DNA of 64,000 nucleotides from Agromyces sp. H17E-10 (GTDB lineage: Bacteria > Actinomycetota > Actinomycetes > Actinomycetales > Microbacteriaceae), in the NCBI RefSeq assembly GCF_022919715.1, contig NZ_CP095042.1, positions 3,410,001-3,474,000 of the forward strand, given 5' to 3'. Made by a program: the position numbers and the translations under genes. Below, piece after piece: positions 1 to 9,389 of the stretch. The notes beneath the pieces were generated by a model, which had not been told where the DNA came from, did not search any database, and saw nothing but the letters and a program-made list of their open reading frames with translations. Positions within the stretch are counted from its first letter, which is position 1; every line of letters begins with the position of its first letter.

Positions 1-1959
1 TCGGGCGGCGACGTGCCCGCGTTCGAGCGCGGGCTCGCACTGGCCGACGTCCCCACCGCCGGCAGCGCCGCGCGCACGGCCCTGCGCGACGCTCCGGCTG
101 CGGCCGCGCTCCTGTCGGCGGCGTCGCTCGTGCTCGATCGCGAACCGCTCACCTCCGACCTCGCCGTCTCGTTGCTCACGGGTCCGATCGGGCGCCTCGA
201 CGCCGTCGGGCTGCGGCGGCTGCGTCTCGCCCTGCGCCACGAGGAGCTCGCGAACGGGGGCGACCGAACGGGCGACGAGCTGCTCGTCGAGGCGCTTGCC
301 GCCCCGGGCGGGTTCGACTCGATCGACGCGGCACCGGCACGCCGAGCGGCGCGACTCGCGAAACTGCTCGCCGCGGCCCGCTCAGAGGCCGACCGCGGCT
401 GCACCGTCGAAGAACTCCTCTGGTCGCTGTGGGAGTCGAGTGCGCTCGCCGCTGAATGGGGCGCGCAGGCGTCGGGTACCGGCGTGCTCGCCGACGAGGC
501 GAACCGGTCGCTCGACGCGGCCGTCGCGCTGTTCGCGGCGGCGCAGCGGTTCGTCGAGCGAGAACCCGACGCGCCCGCCCTGCGGTTCGTCGACGAGGTG
601 CTCGCGAGCGAACTGCCCGAAGACTCGCTCGCCCCGCAGCGCACCGCCGAGTCGGTCGTCGTCACGACGCCACCCGCCCTCATCGGCCGTTCATTCGACG
701 TGGTCGTCGTCGCGGGGCTCCAAGAGGGGGTCTGGCCGAACCTGCGACCACGCGGCACGCTGCTGCACGCGGGGCTGCTCGCGCGCACCGCGACGGCGCT
801 GCGAGCGGGCGCGCCGACGCCGACGGTCGAGACGGTCGCCGAGGCGCGCACGTCGGTGCGCAGCGACGAGCTGCGGCTGTTCGCACTCGCCGCCTCCCGC
901 GCCGAGCGGCAGCTCGTACTCAGCTGCACCGCGAACGACGACGAACAGCCCTCCATGCTCATGGGCTACGCGCCCGACCGGGTGCGGGCGCCCCGGGTGC
1001 GACCGCTCCACCTCCGCGGACTCGTCGGCGCGCTTCGCCGCGAGACCGTGGCGTCGCCGACGGGCGAGGCGCCCGCCGCGCTCGCGCTGCTCGCCGAGGA
1101 GGGGGTGCCCGGCGCGCATCCCGACGACTGGTACGGGCTCGCCGAGCCCTCGACCACGGCGCCGCTCGTCGACCTCGACGGCGACCCCGAGGCGGTCGTC
1201 GCGGTCTCGCCGTCGCAGATCGACCGGGTCGAGGAGTCGCCGCTCGGCTGGTTCATCGACCACGTCGCGTCACCGCCGTCCGGCATCGCCGCGTCGATCG
1301 GCACGATCGTGCACGCGGTCGTCGAAGCGGCCGGCAACGACCCCGAGGGCGACACGAGCGTCGAGACCCTCTGGGCGGCAGTGTCGGCCCGGCTCGACGA
1401 GCTGCGGTTCGAGGCGGGCTGGGTGGCCGAGCGCGAGCGCCGGGGGGCGCGCACGATGACCGAGGGAGCCGCCGACTATCTCGCGAACTTCGCCGATGAC
1501 GGCAAGGTGCTGCTCGGGGCGGAGGGCCGTTTCACGCTCGAGCTCGACCGGGTGCGCATCACCGGCACGATCGACCGCGTCGAGGTCTCGCCCGACGGCA
1601 CGACCGTGATCGTCGACCTGAAGACGGGGCGCACACCCCCGACCGCCGCGCAGACCGCGGCGCATCCGCAGCTCGCCGCGTACCAGCTCGCGGCGAGGTC
1701 GGGCGCGGTTCCGGGCGGCGGCACGCTGGGCGGCGCGAAGCTCGTCTACGTGGCCAGACCCGCCTCCGGTCGCGGGTATACCGAACGCGCACAGCAGCCG
1801 TTCGACGACGAGGCCGAGGCGGCGTTCCGCGAGCGGCTCGCCGAGGTCGCACGCACGATGGCGGCCGCCGGCTTCGACGGACCGGCCGAGCTCGGCTTCG
1901 GGTCGCCGTTCGGGGCCTGGCAGTACCGCGTGCACCTCATCCCGGCGGTGTCGGCATGA
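1..1959 (+). CDS. adnB: AdnB-like helicase-nuclease subunit, C-terminal part (5' end outside window)
   Basis: The frame is open from base 1, so this is the C-terminal ~650 residues of a longer protein; the Walker A helicase part lies upstream. It matches the second half of an AddB/AdnB-type UvrD-family subunit: a helicase-like stretch with VVVAGLQEGVWPN (about residues 234-246 counted from base 13), then a PD-(D/E)XK nuclease with VIVDLKTG (catalytic Asp and Lys at bases 1615-1623) followed by the QLAAYQLA helix. AdnAB is the actinobacterial heterodimer that resects double-strand breaks. The stop overlaps the next start (ATGA at 1956-1959), showing translational coupling to adnA. The order adnB-adnA followed by nudC and uvrD2 is that of mycobacteria (Rv3202c-Rv3198c), which supports AdnB rather than AddB. 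Confidence 0.85.
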   Translation, partial: SGGDVPAFERGLALADVPTAGSAARTALRDAPAAAALLSAASLVLDREPLTSDLAVSLLTGPIGRLDAVGLRRLRLALRHEELANGGDRTGDELLVEALAAPGGFDSIDAAPARRAARLAKLLAAARSEADRGCTVEELLWSLWESSALAAEWGAQASGTGVLADEANRSLDAAVALFAAAQRFVEREPDAPALRFVDEVLASELPEDSLAPQRTAESVVVTTPPALIGRSFDVVVVAGLQEGVWPNLRPRGTLLHAGLLARTATALRAGAPTPTVETVAEARTSVRSDELRLFALAASRAERQLVLSCTANDDEQPSMLMGYAPDRVRAPRVRPLHLRGLVGALRRETVASPTGEAPAALALLAEEGVPGAHPDDWYGLAEPSTTAPLVDLDGDPEAVVAVSPSQIDRVEESPLGWFIDHVASPPSGIAASIGTIVHAVVEAAGNDPEGDTSVETLWAAVSARLDELRFEAGWVAERERRGARTMTEGAADYLANFADDGKVLLGAEGRFTLELDRVRITGTIDRVEVSPDGTTVIVDLKTGRTPPTAAQTAAHPQLAAYQLAARSGAVPGGGTLGGAKLVYVARPASGRGYTERAQQPFDDEAEAAFRERLAEVARTMAAAGFDGPAELGFGSPFGAWQYRVHLIPAVSA

Positions 1960-4900
1960 GCGGCACCCCCGCCGGCGGCGCGCTGAGCGCGCTCGACATC
2001 GCCTCCCGGCTCGGCCTGCACGCGCCGACTCCCGAGCAACGGGCGGTCATCGAGGCCGAACCCGCCGGGCAGAGCCTGGTCGTCGCGGGCGCCGGCAGCG
2101 GCAAGACCGAGACGATGGCGAACCGCGTCGTCTGGCTGCTCGCGAACGGCCATGTCCAGGTGCCCGAGGTGCTCGGACTCACGTTCACCCGCAAGGCGGC
2201 GGGTGAACTGGCCGAACGCGTCCGCGATCGGGTCGCACAGCTCGTCGGCGAGGGCATCGCCGAGGTCGAGCTCGACCCGCTCGAGTCCGCTGCGGTCGGC
2301 ACCTACAACGCCTTCGCGAGTGCGATCTACCGCGAGCACGCCATGCTCATCGGTCGTGAGCCCGACGCCTCCGTGCTGGGCGAGGCGTCCGCGTGGCAGC
2401 TCGCGCGATCGGTCGCCCAGGCCTCGGCCGATCCGCGGCTCGTCGAGCTCGACGCCTCGCTCGACCGCGTCACCGGGGCGGTGCTCGGCCTCAGCCGGGC
2501 GCTCGCCGAGAACGTCGCCGACAGCCGCGACGTCCGCGCGATGGTGCGCGACTTCCTGCAGATGGAGGGGCTGCCGATCGAGGCGCCGCGCAAGCGCACC
2601 GACTTCGCCTCCTTCGTCGACGCGCTCGGCGTCGTCGGCGCACTGCCGCCGCTGCTCGAACTGGCCGACGCCTACGCCGCGGCGAAGCAGCAGCGAGGCT
2701 TCGTCGAGTTCTCCGACCAGGTCTCGCTCGCGCTCGCGATCTGCGAACGGCACCCCGAGGTCGCCGCGGCACACCGCGAGCGCTATCGCACCGTGCTGCT
2801 CGACGAGTACCAGGACACGAGCGTCGTGCAGACGCGGCTCCTCTCGGCGCTCTTCGCCGACCACCCCGTGATGGCCGTCGGCGACCCCGACCAGTCGATC
2901 TACGGATGGCGTGGCGCGAGCGCGGCCAATCTCGCACGGTTCGGGCGCGACTTCGCGAGCGACGGCTCGGCCGCCGTGTACGACCTGTCCACGAGCTGGC
3001 GCAACCCGCGCATCGTGCTCGACGCCGCGAACGTGCTCATCGCCCCGCTCGACGCCGGCATCCCGAAGGCGCCGCTCGCCGCGTCGCCGTTCGCCGGTCC
3101 CGGGCGCCTCGAGGTGGCATGGGCGGAGACCATCGAGGCGGAGGCGGCTCGCGTCGCCGACTGGTTCGCGACCCGTCTCTCGCGCGCCGGAGACCGGCCG
3201 AGCGGTGCGCTGCTGTGCCGGACGTTCGCGAACGCCGAGGTGTTCACCGAGGCGCTGCGCGCCCGCGGCGTGCCCGTGCACGTGCTCGGCATGGCGGGCC
3301 TGCTCGACCAGCCTGTGATCGCCGACCTCGTGTGCGTGCTGCGGGTGCTGCACGATCCCTCAGCCGGCTCCGAGCTCGTGCGTGTGCTCGGCGGGGCACG
3401 GTGGAACGTCGGCGCCGCCGACCTCGACGCGCTGCGCGGACTCGCCCGGTGGCTCGCCGACCGCGACCTCGCCATGCGGCGGCTCGGCGACGACGTGCGC
3501 CGTGGCCTTCGCGGATCGATCGCCGTCGACGAGTCGCCGTCGATCGTCGACGCACTCGACTTCCTGCTCACCGCTCCCGACGACCACTCGGCGCTCCGGG
3601 CGTTCAGCGCGGTCGGCCTCGCGCGGATGCGACGAGCGGGTGCCCAGCTCCAGTCGCTGCGGCGCCGCGCCGGCCTCGGCCTCATCGACTTCGTCAGCCT
3701 CGTGCAGCAGGAACTCCTCCTCGACGTCGAGGTCGCGGCCAACGCCGCGCAGCCGCTCGGCGTGCCGAGCCTCGAGGCCTTCGACGAGCTGCTCATCGGC
3801 TTCGTCGAGATGGCCGAGCACCCGACCCTCGGCGCGTTCCTCGCCTGGCTGACCGAGGCCGAGCAGCGCGACCGGCTCGCCCCCAGGCAGGACGAGCCCG
3901 AACCCGGCGCCGTCCAGGTGCTCTCGATCCACGGGTCGAAGGGGCTCGAGTGGGACCTCGTGGCCATCCCGCGCATGGTGGAGGCCGAGATCCCCTCGAA
4001 GCCCCGTTCGACGAAGGGGTGGCTGTCGTTCGGCGAGCTGCCGAACGAGTTCAGGGGCGACCACGACGAGTTGCCCGAGCTGCAGTGGCGCGGGGTGCAG
4101 AGCCAGGCCGAGTTCGACGAGGCGGTCACCGCGTTCGCCGACGAGAACCGCGAACGCCACGCCGAAGAGGAGCGGCGCCTCGCCTACGTCGCGGTCACCC
4201 GGGCGAAGACCGAGCTGCTGCTCACGGGCTCGTGGTGGTCGACGCAGAAGGCGCCGCGTCAGCCGAGCCCGTTCCTGCGCGAACTCGCGGTCGCGGGGGT
4301 GATCCCGGCCGACGCGCTGCCCACGGCCCCCGCCGACGACGAGAACCCGCGAACCGGCACCGGCGAACGCCTGCGGTGGCCGCTCGACGGCCTGGGCCGC
4401 CGGCGCCGGGCGGTCGAGGCCGCCGCCGAGTCGGTCCGGCTCGCCGCCGCGCGACCGAGCGGTCAGGGCATCGGACCACGGCTCGCCGACGAGCTCCGCC
4501 TGCTGCTCGAGGAACGTCGGCGCCGGCATGAGCCCGAGGCGGCGCCCGAGATCCCCGTTCGCGTGCCGGCATCGCGGTTCAAGGACTACGTCGACGACCC
4601 CCTCGCGGTCGCCGCGACGCTCCGGCGGCCGATGCCGCAACGACCGTTCCGGGCGACGCGCATCGGCACCCTGTTCCACGAGTGGGTCGAGCGGCGCTCG
4701 ACCGACGAGGCCGACGGCTTCGTCGCAGCGGGGCTCGACGAGCTCGACGCCCTCTGGCTCGAGCACGACGACGACCCCGCCGAGATCCTGGTCGCCGACG
4801 ACCCCCGGGCCGAGGCCGGTGGAGACCGCCTGCGCACACTGCAGGAGCGCTTCGCCGCCTCCGAGTGGGGTGACCGCAAGCCGGCCGCCGTCGAGCTCGA

Positions 4901-5246
4901 ACTGCACCTACCGCTGGGCGAGAACGTGTTCGTCTGCAAGCTCGACGCCGTCTACGACGTCGACCCGGCCTCCGAGCTCGGTTCCCGGGGCATCACCGTG
5001 CAGGTCGTCGACTGGAAGACCGGCAAGGCACCGCGCGACGCTCGCGACCTCGAGCTCAAGCAGACCCAGCTCGCGCTGTACCGGCTCGCGTACGCGAAAT
5101 GGGCCGGCATCGACGCCGCGACGGTCGACGCGGTGTTCTACTTCGTCGAGGACGACCGGGTGATCCGGCCGGACGCGATCTACGACGAGGCGGCGTTGCG
5201 CCGGGCGTGGTCGTCGGCGTCGTCTCCCGAGTCGGCGCGGGCCTGA
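1956..5246 (+). CDS. adnA: AdnA-like ATP-dependent helicase-nuclease subunit
   Basis: A 1096-aa UvrD/REP superfamily 1 helicase fused to a C-terminal RecB-type nuclease, the size expected for AdnA. Walker A is VVAGAGSGKT with Lys50; motif II is LLDEYQDTS (near residue 285); the late helicase motif SIHGSKGLEWDLV lies near residue 650; YVAVTRAKTEL follows. The nuclease motif VVDWKTGK has Asp1019 and Lys1021. It acts with AdnB in end resection at double-strand breaks. Its start is the ATGA overlap with adnB. The last 67 nt overlap, tail to tail, the gene on the opposite strand ending at 5180. Confidence 0.92.
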   Translation: MSGTPAGGALSALDIASRLGLHAPTPEQRAVIEAEPAGQSLVVAGAGSGKTETMANRVVWLLANGHVQVPEVLGLTFTRKAAGELAERVRDRVAQLVGEGIAEVELDPLESAAVGTYNAFASAIYREHAMLIGREPDASVLGEASAWQLARSVAQASADPRLVELDASLDRVTGAVLGLSRALAENVADSRDVRAMVRDFLQMEGLPIEAPRKRTDFASFVDALGVVGALPPLLELADAYAAAKQQRGFVEFSDQVSLALAICERHPEVAAAHRERYRTVLLDEYQDTSVVQTRLLSALFADHPVMAVGDPDQSIYGWRGASAANLARFGRDFASDGSAAVYDLSTSWRNPRIVLDAANVLIAPLDAGIPKAPLAASPFAGPGRLEVAWAETIEAEAARVADWFATRLSRAGDRPSGALLCRTFANAEVFTEALRARGVPVHVLGMAGLLDQPVIADLVCVLRVLHDPSAGSELVRVLGGARWNVGAADLDALRGLARWLADRDLAMRRLGDDVRRGLRGSIAVDESPSIVDALDFLLTAPDDHSALRAFSAVGLARMRRAGAQLQSLRRRAGLGLIDFVSLVQQELLLDVEVAANAAQPLGVPSLEAFDELLIGFVEMAEHPTLGAFLAWLTEAEQRDRLAPRQDEPEPGAVQVLSIHGSKGLEWDLVAIPRMVEAEIPSKPRSTKGWLSFGELPNEFRGDHDELPELQWRGVQSQAEFDEAVTAFADENRERHAEEERRLAYVAVTRAKTELLLTGSWWSTQKAPRQPSPFLRELAVAGVIPADALPTAPADDENPRTGTGERLRWPLDGLGRRRRAVEAAAESVRLAAARPSGQGIGPRLADELRLLLEERRRRHEPEAAPEIPVRVPASRFKDYVDDPLAVAATLRRPMPQRPFRATRIGTLFHEWVERRSTDEADGFVAAGLDELDALWLEHDDDPAEILVADDPRAEAGGDRLRTLQERFAASEWGDRKPAAVELELHLPLGENVFVCKLDAVYDVDPASELGSRGITVQVVDWKTGKAPRDARDLELKQTQLALYRLAYAKWAGIDAATVDAVFYFVEDDRVIRPDAIYDEAALRRAWSSASSPESARA

Positions 5247-6463
5247 TCGTCGCCGTCGCTTGACGACGTCGCGCCGCGGTCGTCGACCGACGCGGTGCCG
5301 GCCGTTTCGCCGTTGTCGACCCCCGACGCGGCCCCGGGTGCGGCATCCCCCCAGTCGGTGAGGTCGAGCGGGATCGGCGCCGTCGCGTCCATCGGCGCGC
5401 CCCCGTCGCGCAGCGCGGAGAAGTCGTAGCTGTCGGTCAGCATCGCGCCGCTGCGGTCGGCGGGCAGGTGGTCGTGCGGGGTCTCGTCGAGCATGCGCTC
5501 GACGTCGCCGACCGCGAGGATCGGTCCGGTCTCGGGCGACAGCGATTCGCTCGACCGATCGTGCACGCTCTCGACGAGCCCGTCGAGCAGTCCGACGGCG
5601 TCGTCGATGACCTCCTGGTCTCGTTCGTCGACGCCGTGCAGCAGCCAGCGGGCGAGTTCGAGCTCACCGTAGAGCAGCGCGCGCTGCGGGAGATGCGCAT
5701 CGGCGCCGCCCTCGCGCGCGGCGATGTACGCGCCGAGCGCCCGCTCGGCCGCCGCGCCGCGAGACGTGAGCAACCAGTGCAGGTCGCGGGCGGGGTCGCC
5801 CTCGGCGAGGCCCGACCAGCCGAGCACGCCCGTCACGGTCTCGCCGTCGTTGAGGATGACGTCGGCCGCGAGTCCGCCGTGCACCACGGTCGGCCGGAAC
5901 CGCCAGAGCGTGTCGTCGTCGGTCGCCTCCTCCCATCGGCGCAGCAGCGCCGCCGGCAGATGCCCCGTGTCGGACGCACGGCTGACGAGGGCGACGACCG
6001 ATTCGCGGGCGGCGTCGGCCGATTGGCGGGGGAGTCCGGCGTCGCCGACGAATCCGGCCGGGAGCGAGTGCACGGCCGCGATCGAGAGTCCGACCGACTC
6101 GGCGAGCCGGTCGTGCGCGGTCAGCTCGTCGGCGGTCGAGACGCCGCCCTCGATGAAGTCCGTGACGACGGCGCGGGTGCCGTCGACGGGGGCCTGGCCG
6201 ACGAAGGTCGGCACGGCGAACGGCAACCGGCTGCGGATGCCGGGCGTCAGTGCGCGCAGCGCGACGAGGTCGGCCGACTGCTCGGACTCGGCGGACTGCG
6301 AGCGCGGTACGCGGATGATCAGGTGGCGGCCGTCGGTGGTGCGGAACTCGACGGCGTCGAACGCGCCGTGGCTGCGCCGGGTGTGCGCGCGAGCGGCGTT
6401 GACCTCGAGTCCGGGCACCGCCGCCGTGGCCAACGCGGCTAGAGTGAGAGGAGGTCTGGCCAT
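5180..6463 (-). CDS. Aminoglycoside-phosphotransferase-fold protein with lost catalytic residues (predicted pseudokinase)
   Basis: 427 aa. About 310 N-terminal residues have the APH/choline-kinase fold (R-VPRS strand, VTDFIEGG hinge, GDPARDL helix). The catalytic motifs are degenerate: the usual HGDxxxxN reads HGGLAADV (His195, Gly197 in place of Asp, Val202 in place of Asn), and the metal-binding IDW reads LGW (Gly215). All three residues needed for phosphoryl transfer are therefore replaced. The last ~110 residues are an acidic, Ser/Asp/Gly-rich tail. It sits between adnA and nudC but on the opposite strand, where mycobacteria carry a potassium-channel gene. Automatic annotation would call it a phosphotransferase; I infer a non-catalytic, nucleotide- or protein-binding role. 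The start ATG is supported by a -10 box seven bases upstream. Confidence 0.75.
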   Translation of the reverse strand: MARPPLTLAALATAAVPGLEVNAARAHTRRSHGAFDAVEFRTTDGRHLIIRVPRSQSAESEQSADLVALRALTPGIRSRLPFAVPTFVGQAPVDGTRAVVTDFIEGGVSTADELTAHDRLAESVGLSIAAVHSLPAGFVGDAGLPRQSADAARESVVALVSRASDTGHLPAALLRRWEEATDDDTLWRFRPTVVHGGLAADVILNDGETVTGVLGWSGLAEGDPARDLHWLLTSRGAAAERALGAYIAAREGGADAHLPQRALLYGELELARWLLHGVDERDQEVIDDAVGLLDGLVESVHDRSSESLSPETGPILAVGDVERMLDETPHDHLPADRSGAMLTDSYDFSALRDGGAPMDATAPIPLDLTDWGDAAPGAASGVDNGETAGTASVDDRGATSSSDGDDQARADSGDDADDHARRNAASS

Positions 6464-6470
6464 GGCATTC

Positions 6471-6476
6471 AGCTTA
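6471..6476 (-). promoter_or_regulatory. -10 box TAAGCT, leaderless start of the pseudokinase gene
   Basis: On the minus strand TAAGCT is followed by 7 nt and the ATG at 6463, so transcription should begin at or next to the A of the start codon. Confidence 0.6.
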
Positions 6477-6570
6477 AGCAGGCATCATCGGGCGAGGGGC
6501 GACCGCCACACCTTCCCGGCGACTCCGCACGCACGGCGAAGACCTCCGCAATCGCAGTGAGAGGGGCGCA

Positions 6571-7644
6571 GTGACCGAGCTCGAGCCGCTGCCGCCCTTC
6601 GCGCGGGCCGTGATCGATCGCGATGCCGGTCGTCGCACCGACCCTGAGTTCCCGGCCTCGTTCGACGCCGATCCGGCGTCGCGGGTGCTCTTCGTACGCG
6701 GTGATCGGGTGCTCGTCGCCGAGCGGGTCGAGGGGTCGGAGCCGACGCTCGAGCTGCGGCATCCCGCCGACGCCCCCGAGGGCGAGCTCCGCATCTACCT
6801 CGGCCGCACGTCCGCAGGCGGCGGCGCCGCGAACCGCGACGGCGGGCGACCGTCCCTCGCCTACGAGGCGCGCCTCCTCGACGAGGCGGCCGCCGCGGCG
6901 CTCGAACCCGAGGTCGCCCGCTGGCAGGGGCTCCGAGACGTGGCCGCGGCCGTCGATGCGTTCGACGCGGGGCTCTTCGTCGAGGCGCTCGCACTCGCCA
7001 ACTGGCACGCCGCCCACGGGTTCTGCCCCCGCTGCGGGTCGACGACCTCGCCCGGCCAGGCCGGCTGGGTCAGGCGGTGCGACCGGGACGACTCGTTGCT
7101 CTTCCCGCGCACCGACCCTGCCGTGATCATGCTCGTGACCGACGACGACGATCGCCTGCTGCTCGGCTCCAACGCGCTCTGGGAGCAGCGCCGGTTCTCG
7201 CTGCTGGCCGGCTTCGTCGAGCCCGGCGAGTCGCTGGAGGAGGCGGTCGTGCGCGAGATCGCCGAGGAGGCCGGCCTCGCCGTCGACCGGGTCGAGTACC
7301 GTGCGTCGCAGCCGTGGCCGTTCCCCGCCAGCCTGATGCTCGGCTTCGCCGCCCGTGTGGCTCCCGGCGCCGACCCGGCGGCCGCGACGCCCGACGGCGA
7401 GGAGATCCTCGAACTGCGCTGGTTCACCCGCGACGAGCTCGCCGAGGCGTGGGGCGGCGTGCTGCTGCCCGGGTCGACGTCGATCGCGCGATGGCTCATC
7501 GAGCAGTGGTACGGCGAGCCCGTCGCCGCGGCGGCCGAGCGTGCGGCGGCCACCGAGCACGCGGCGGCGACCGAGCGCGCGGCCGCCCCGCGCGCGGCGG
7601 CGACCGTGCACCCGCCCCGCATCGCCGAGCGGTCGGGCACGTGA
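6571..7644 (+). CDS. nudC: NAD+ diphosphatase / RNA deNADding Nudix hydrolase NudC
   Basis: 357 aa. It hydrolyses NAD(H) to NMN and AMP and, in characterised homologues, removes NAD caps from RNA. Domains in order: NudC N-terminal domain; zinc ribbon with Cys152, Cys155 and Cys170; Nudix box GFVEPGESLEEAVVREI continuing EEAGL; then the NudC hallmark SQPWPFPASLM. The fourth zinc ligand of the E. coli enzyme (Cys) is Asp173 here. The final ~35 residues are an Ala/Glu/Thr/Arg repeat tail absent from most homologues. GTG is chosen as start because GAGAGGGG lies 6 nt upstream. The stop overlaps the next start (GTGA), so it is coupled to the helicase gene. Confidence 0.92.
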   Translation: MTELEPLPPFARAVIDRDAGRRTDPEFPASFDADPASRVLFVRGDRVLVAERVEGSEPTLELRHPADAPEGELRIYLGRTSAGGGAANRDGGRPSLAYEARLLDEAAAAALEPEVARWQGLRDVAAAVDAFDAGLFVEALALANWHAAHGFCPRCGSTTSPGQAGWVRRCDRDDSLLFPRTDPAVIMLVTDDDDRLLLGSNALWEQRRFSLLAGFVEPGESLEEAVVREIAEEAGLAVDRVEYRASQPWPFPASLMLGFAARVAPGADPAAATPDGEEILELRWFTRDELAEAWGGVLLPGSTSIARWLIEQWYGEPVAAAAERAAATEHAAATERAAAPRAAATVHPPRIAERSGT

Positions 7645-9389
7645 CCGATTCCGTCGTCACCGGCGACCCGCTGCTCGACGGCCTCGACGAGGAGCAGCGC
7701 ATCGTGGCCGAGGCCCTGCACGGTCCCGTCTGCGTGCTCGCGGGCGCGGGCACGGGCAAGACGCGCGCGATCACCCACCGGATCGCCTACGGCGTCGCGT
7801 CGGGCTCGTACGATCCCGCGCGCGTGATGGCGCTCACCTTCACCTCGCGGGCGGCCGCCGAGCTGCGCGGACGGCTCGCGTCGCTCGGCGCCGGCGCGGT
7901 GCGCGCGCGCACCTTCCACGCCGCGGCGCTCGCCCAGCTCAACCACTTCTGGCCGATCGTGGTCGGCGGCCCCGCCCCACGCGTGCTCGACTACAAGGGC
8001 CGTACGCTCGGCCAGGCCGCCGAACGGGCCGGCCTCAAGGTCGACACGCCCACCCTCCGCGACGTCGCGGCCGAGATCGAGTGGCGCAAGGTCGGCCTGC
8101 ACGGCCCCGACGCGTACCGGGCGAGGCTCGAGCGTCGCGGCGCCCCCGGCCGGCTCACGGTCGAGCAGTTCCTCGAGCTCGTCGACGCCTACGAGCACGT
8201 CAAGGACGAGCGGCGCATGATCGACTTCGAGGACGTGCTGCTCGCCACCGCGGGCATGATCGAGTCCGAGGCATCCGTGGCGATGCAGGTGCGCGAGAGC
8301 TACCGCCATTTCATCGTCGACGAGTACCAGGACGTCTCGCCCGCCCAGCAGCGGCTGCTCGAGCTGTGGCTCGGCGATCGCACCGAGATCTGCGTCGTCG
8401 GCGACGCGAGCCAGACGATCTACTCGTTCGCGGGGGCGAGCTCCGAGTTCCTGCTCGGCTTCGATCGTCGCTACGACGACGCGACCATGGTGCGCCTCGA
8501 GCGCAACTACCGTTCGACCGGCCCCATCGTCGACCTCGCGAACCGGCTCATGCGGGGTCGCGAGGGCGCCCTGCGGCTCGAGGCGGCTGCCGGGGCGGGG
8601 GATGCCGCGGAGCCCGAGGTCTCCGAGTATGCGAACGACCTCGCCGAGGCGCGCGGTGTGGCGACCCGCATCCGCGACCGCATCGACGCGGGCGTCACCG
8701 CCGACCGCATCGCGGTGCTCATGCGCGTCAACTCGCAGTCCGCCATCCTCGAGCACGCGCTCGATGAGGTCGGGGTCGGGTCGCGGGTGCGCGGCGCCGC
8801 GCGGTTCTTCGACCAGCCCGAGGTGCGCGAAGCGGTGCACGCGCTGCGGGCGGCAGCGCTCACGATCGCGGGCGAGCCGCTCTTCAAGTCGGTGAGCGAC
8901 GTGCTGCGCTCGCTCGGCTGGAGCGTGCAGGCGCCCGACGGGCCCGGCGCGGTGCGCGCCCGGTGGGAGTCGCTCAACGCGATCGCCCGCCTCGTCGACG
9001 ACGCCCCCGAGGGCACCACGTTCCGCCAGTTCGCCGACGACCTCCGTGCGCGCGCCGAGGCCCAGCACGAGCCCGCGCTCGCCGTCGTCACGCTCGCGAC
9101 GCTGCACTCGGCCAAGGGGCTCGAGTGGGACGAGGTCTTCGTCGTCGGCCTCAACGAGGGCATGCTGCCGATCGGCTACGCCAAGGGGTTCGACGCCATC
9201 GACGAGGAGCGCCGACTGCTGTACGTCGGGCTCACGCGGGCACGGCGACGCCTGCAGCTGAGCTGGGCCCGGCAGGGCGACGGCCAGCGAGGGGAGCGGG
9301 AGCCGTCGCGCTTCCTGCAGGAGCTCGGCACCCGCACTCGGGATGCATCCGATACCGCTCGGGCGACTGCGGGCCGGCGCCCGGCCTGA
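7641..9389 (+). CDS. uvrD2: UvrD2-like ATP-dependent DNA helicase, short form
   Basis: 582 aa superfamily 1A 3'-5' helicase. The start is GTG at 7641 in the GTGA overlap with nudC. Visible motifs: Walker A LAGAGTGKTRAI, DEYQDVSPAQ (motif II), VVGDASQTIYSF (III), RLERNYRST (IV), LHSAKGLEWDEVFV (V), LYVGLTRAR (VI). Position after nudC matches mycobacterial uvrD2, but that protein is about 700 aa with C-terminal HRDC and tetracysteine domains; this one stops shortly after motif VI. The final 158 nt overlap the opposite-strand gene ending at 9232. Confidence 0.9.
   Translation: MTDSVVTGDPLLDGLDEEQRIVAEALHGPVCVLAGAGTGKTRAITHRIAYGVASGSYDPARVMALTFTSRAAAELRGRLASLGAGAVRARTFHAAALAQLNHFWPIVVGGPAPRVLDYKGRTLGQAAERAGLKVDTPTLRDVAAEIEWRKVGLHGPDAYRARLERRGAPGRLTVEQFLELVDAYEHVKDERRMIDFEDVLLATAGMIESEASVAMQVRESYRHFIVDEYQDVSPAQQRLLELWLGDRTEICVVGDASQTIYSFAGASSEFLLGFDRRYDDATMVRLERNYRSTGPIVDLANRLMRGREGALRLEAAAGAGDAAEPEVSEYANDLAEARGVATRIRDRIDAGVTADRIAVLMRVNSQSAILEHALDEVGVGSRVRGAARFFDQPEVREAVHALRAAALTIAGEPLFKSVSDVLRSLGWSVQAPDGPGAVRARWESLNAIARLVDDAPEGTTFRQFADDLRARAEAQHEPALAVVTLATLHSAKGLEWDEVFVVGLNEGMLPIGYAKGFDAIDEERRLLYVGLTRARRRLQLSWARQGDGQRGEREPSRFLQELGTRTRDASDTARATAGRRPA

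Noticed and set aside
6861..9231. Long minus-strand frame opposite nudC and uvrD2
   Set aside because: Antisense to two well-recognised coupled genes and lacking any motif.
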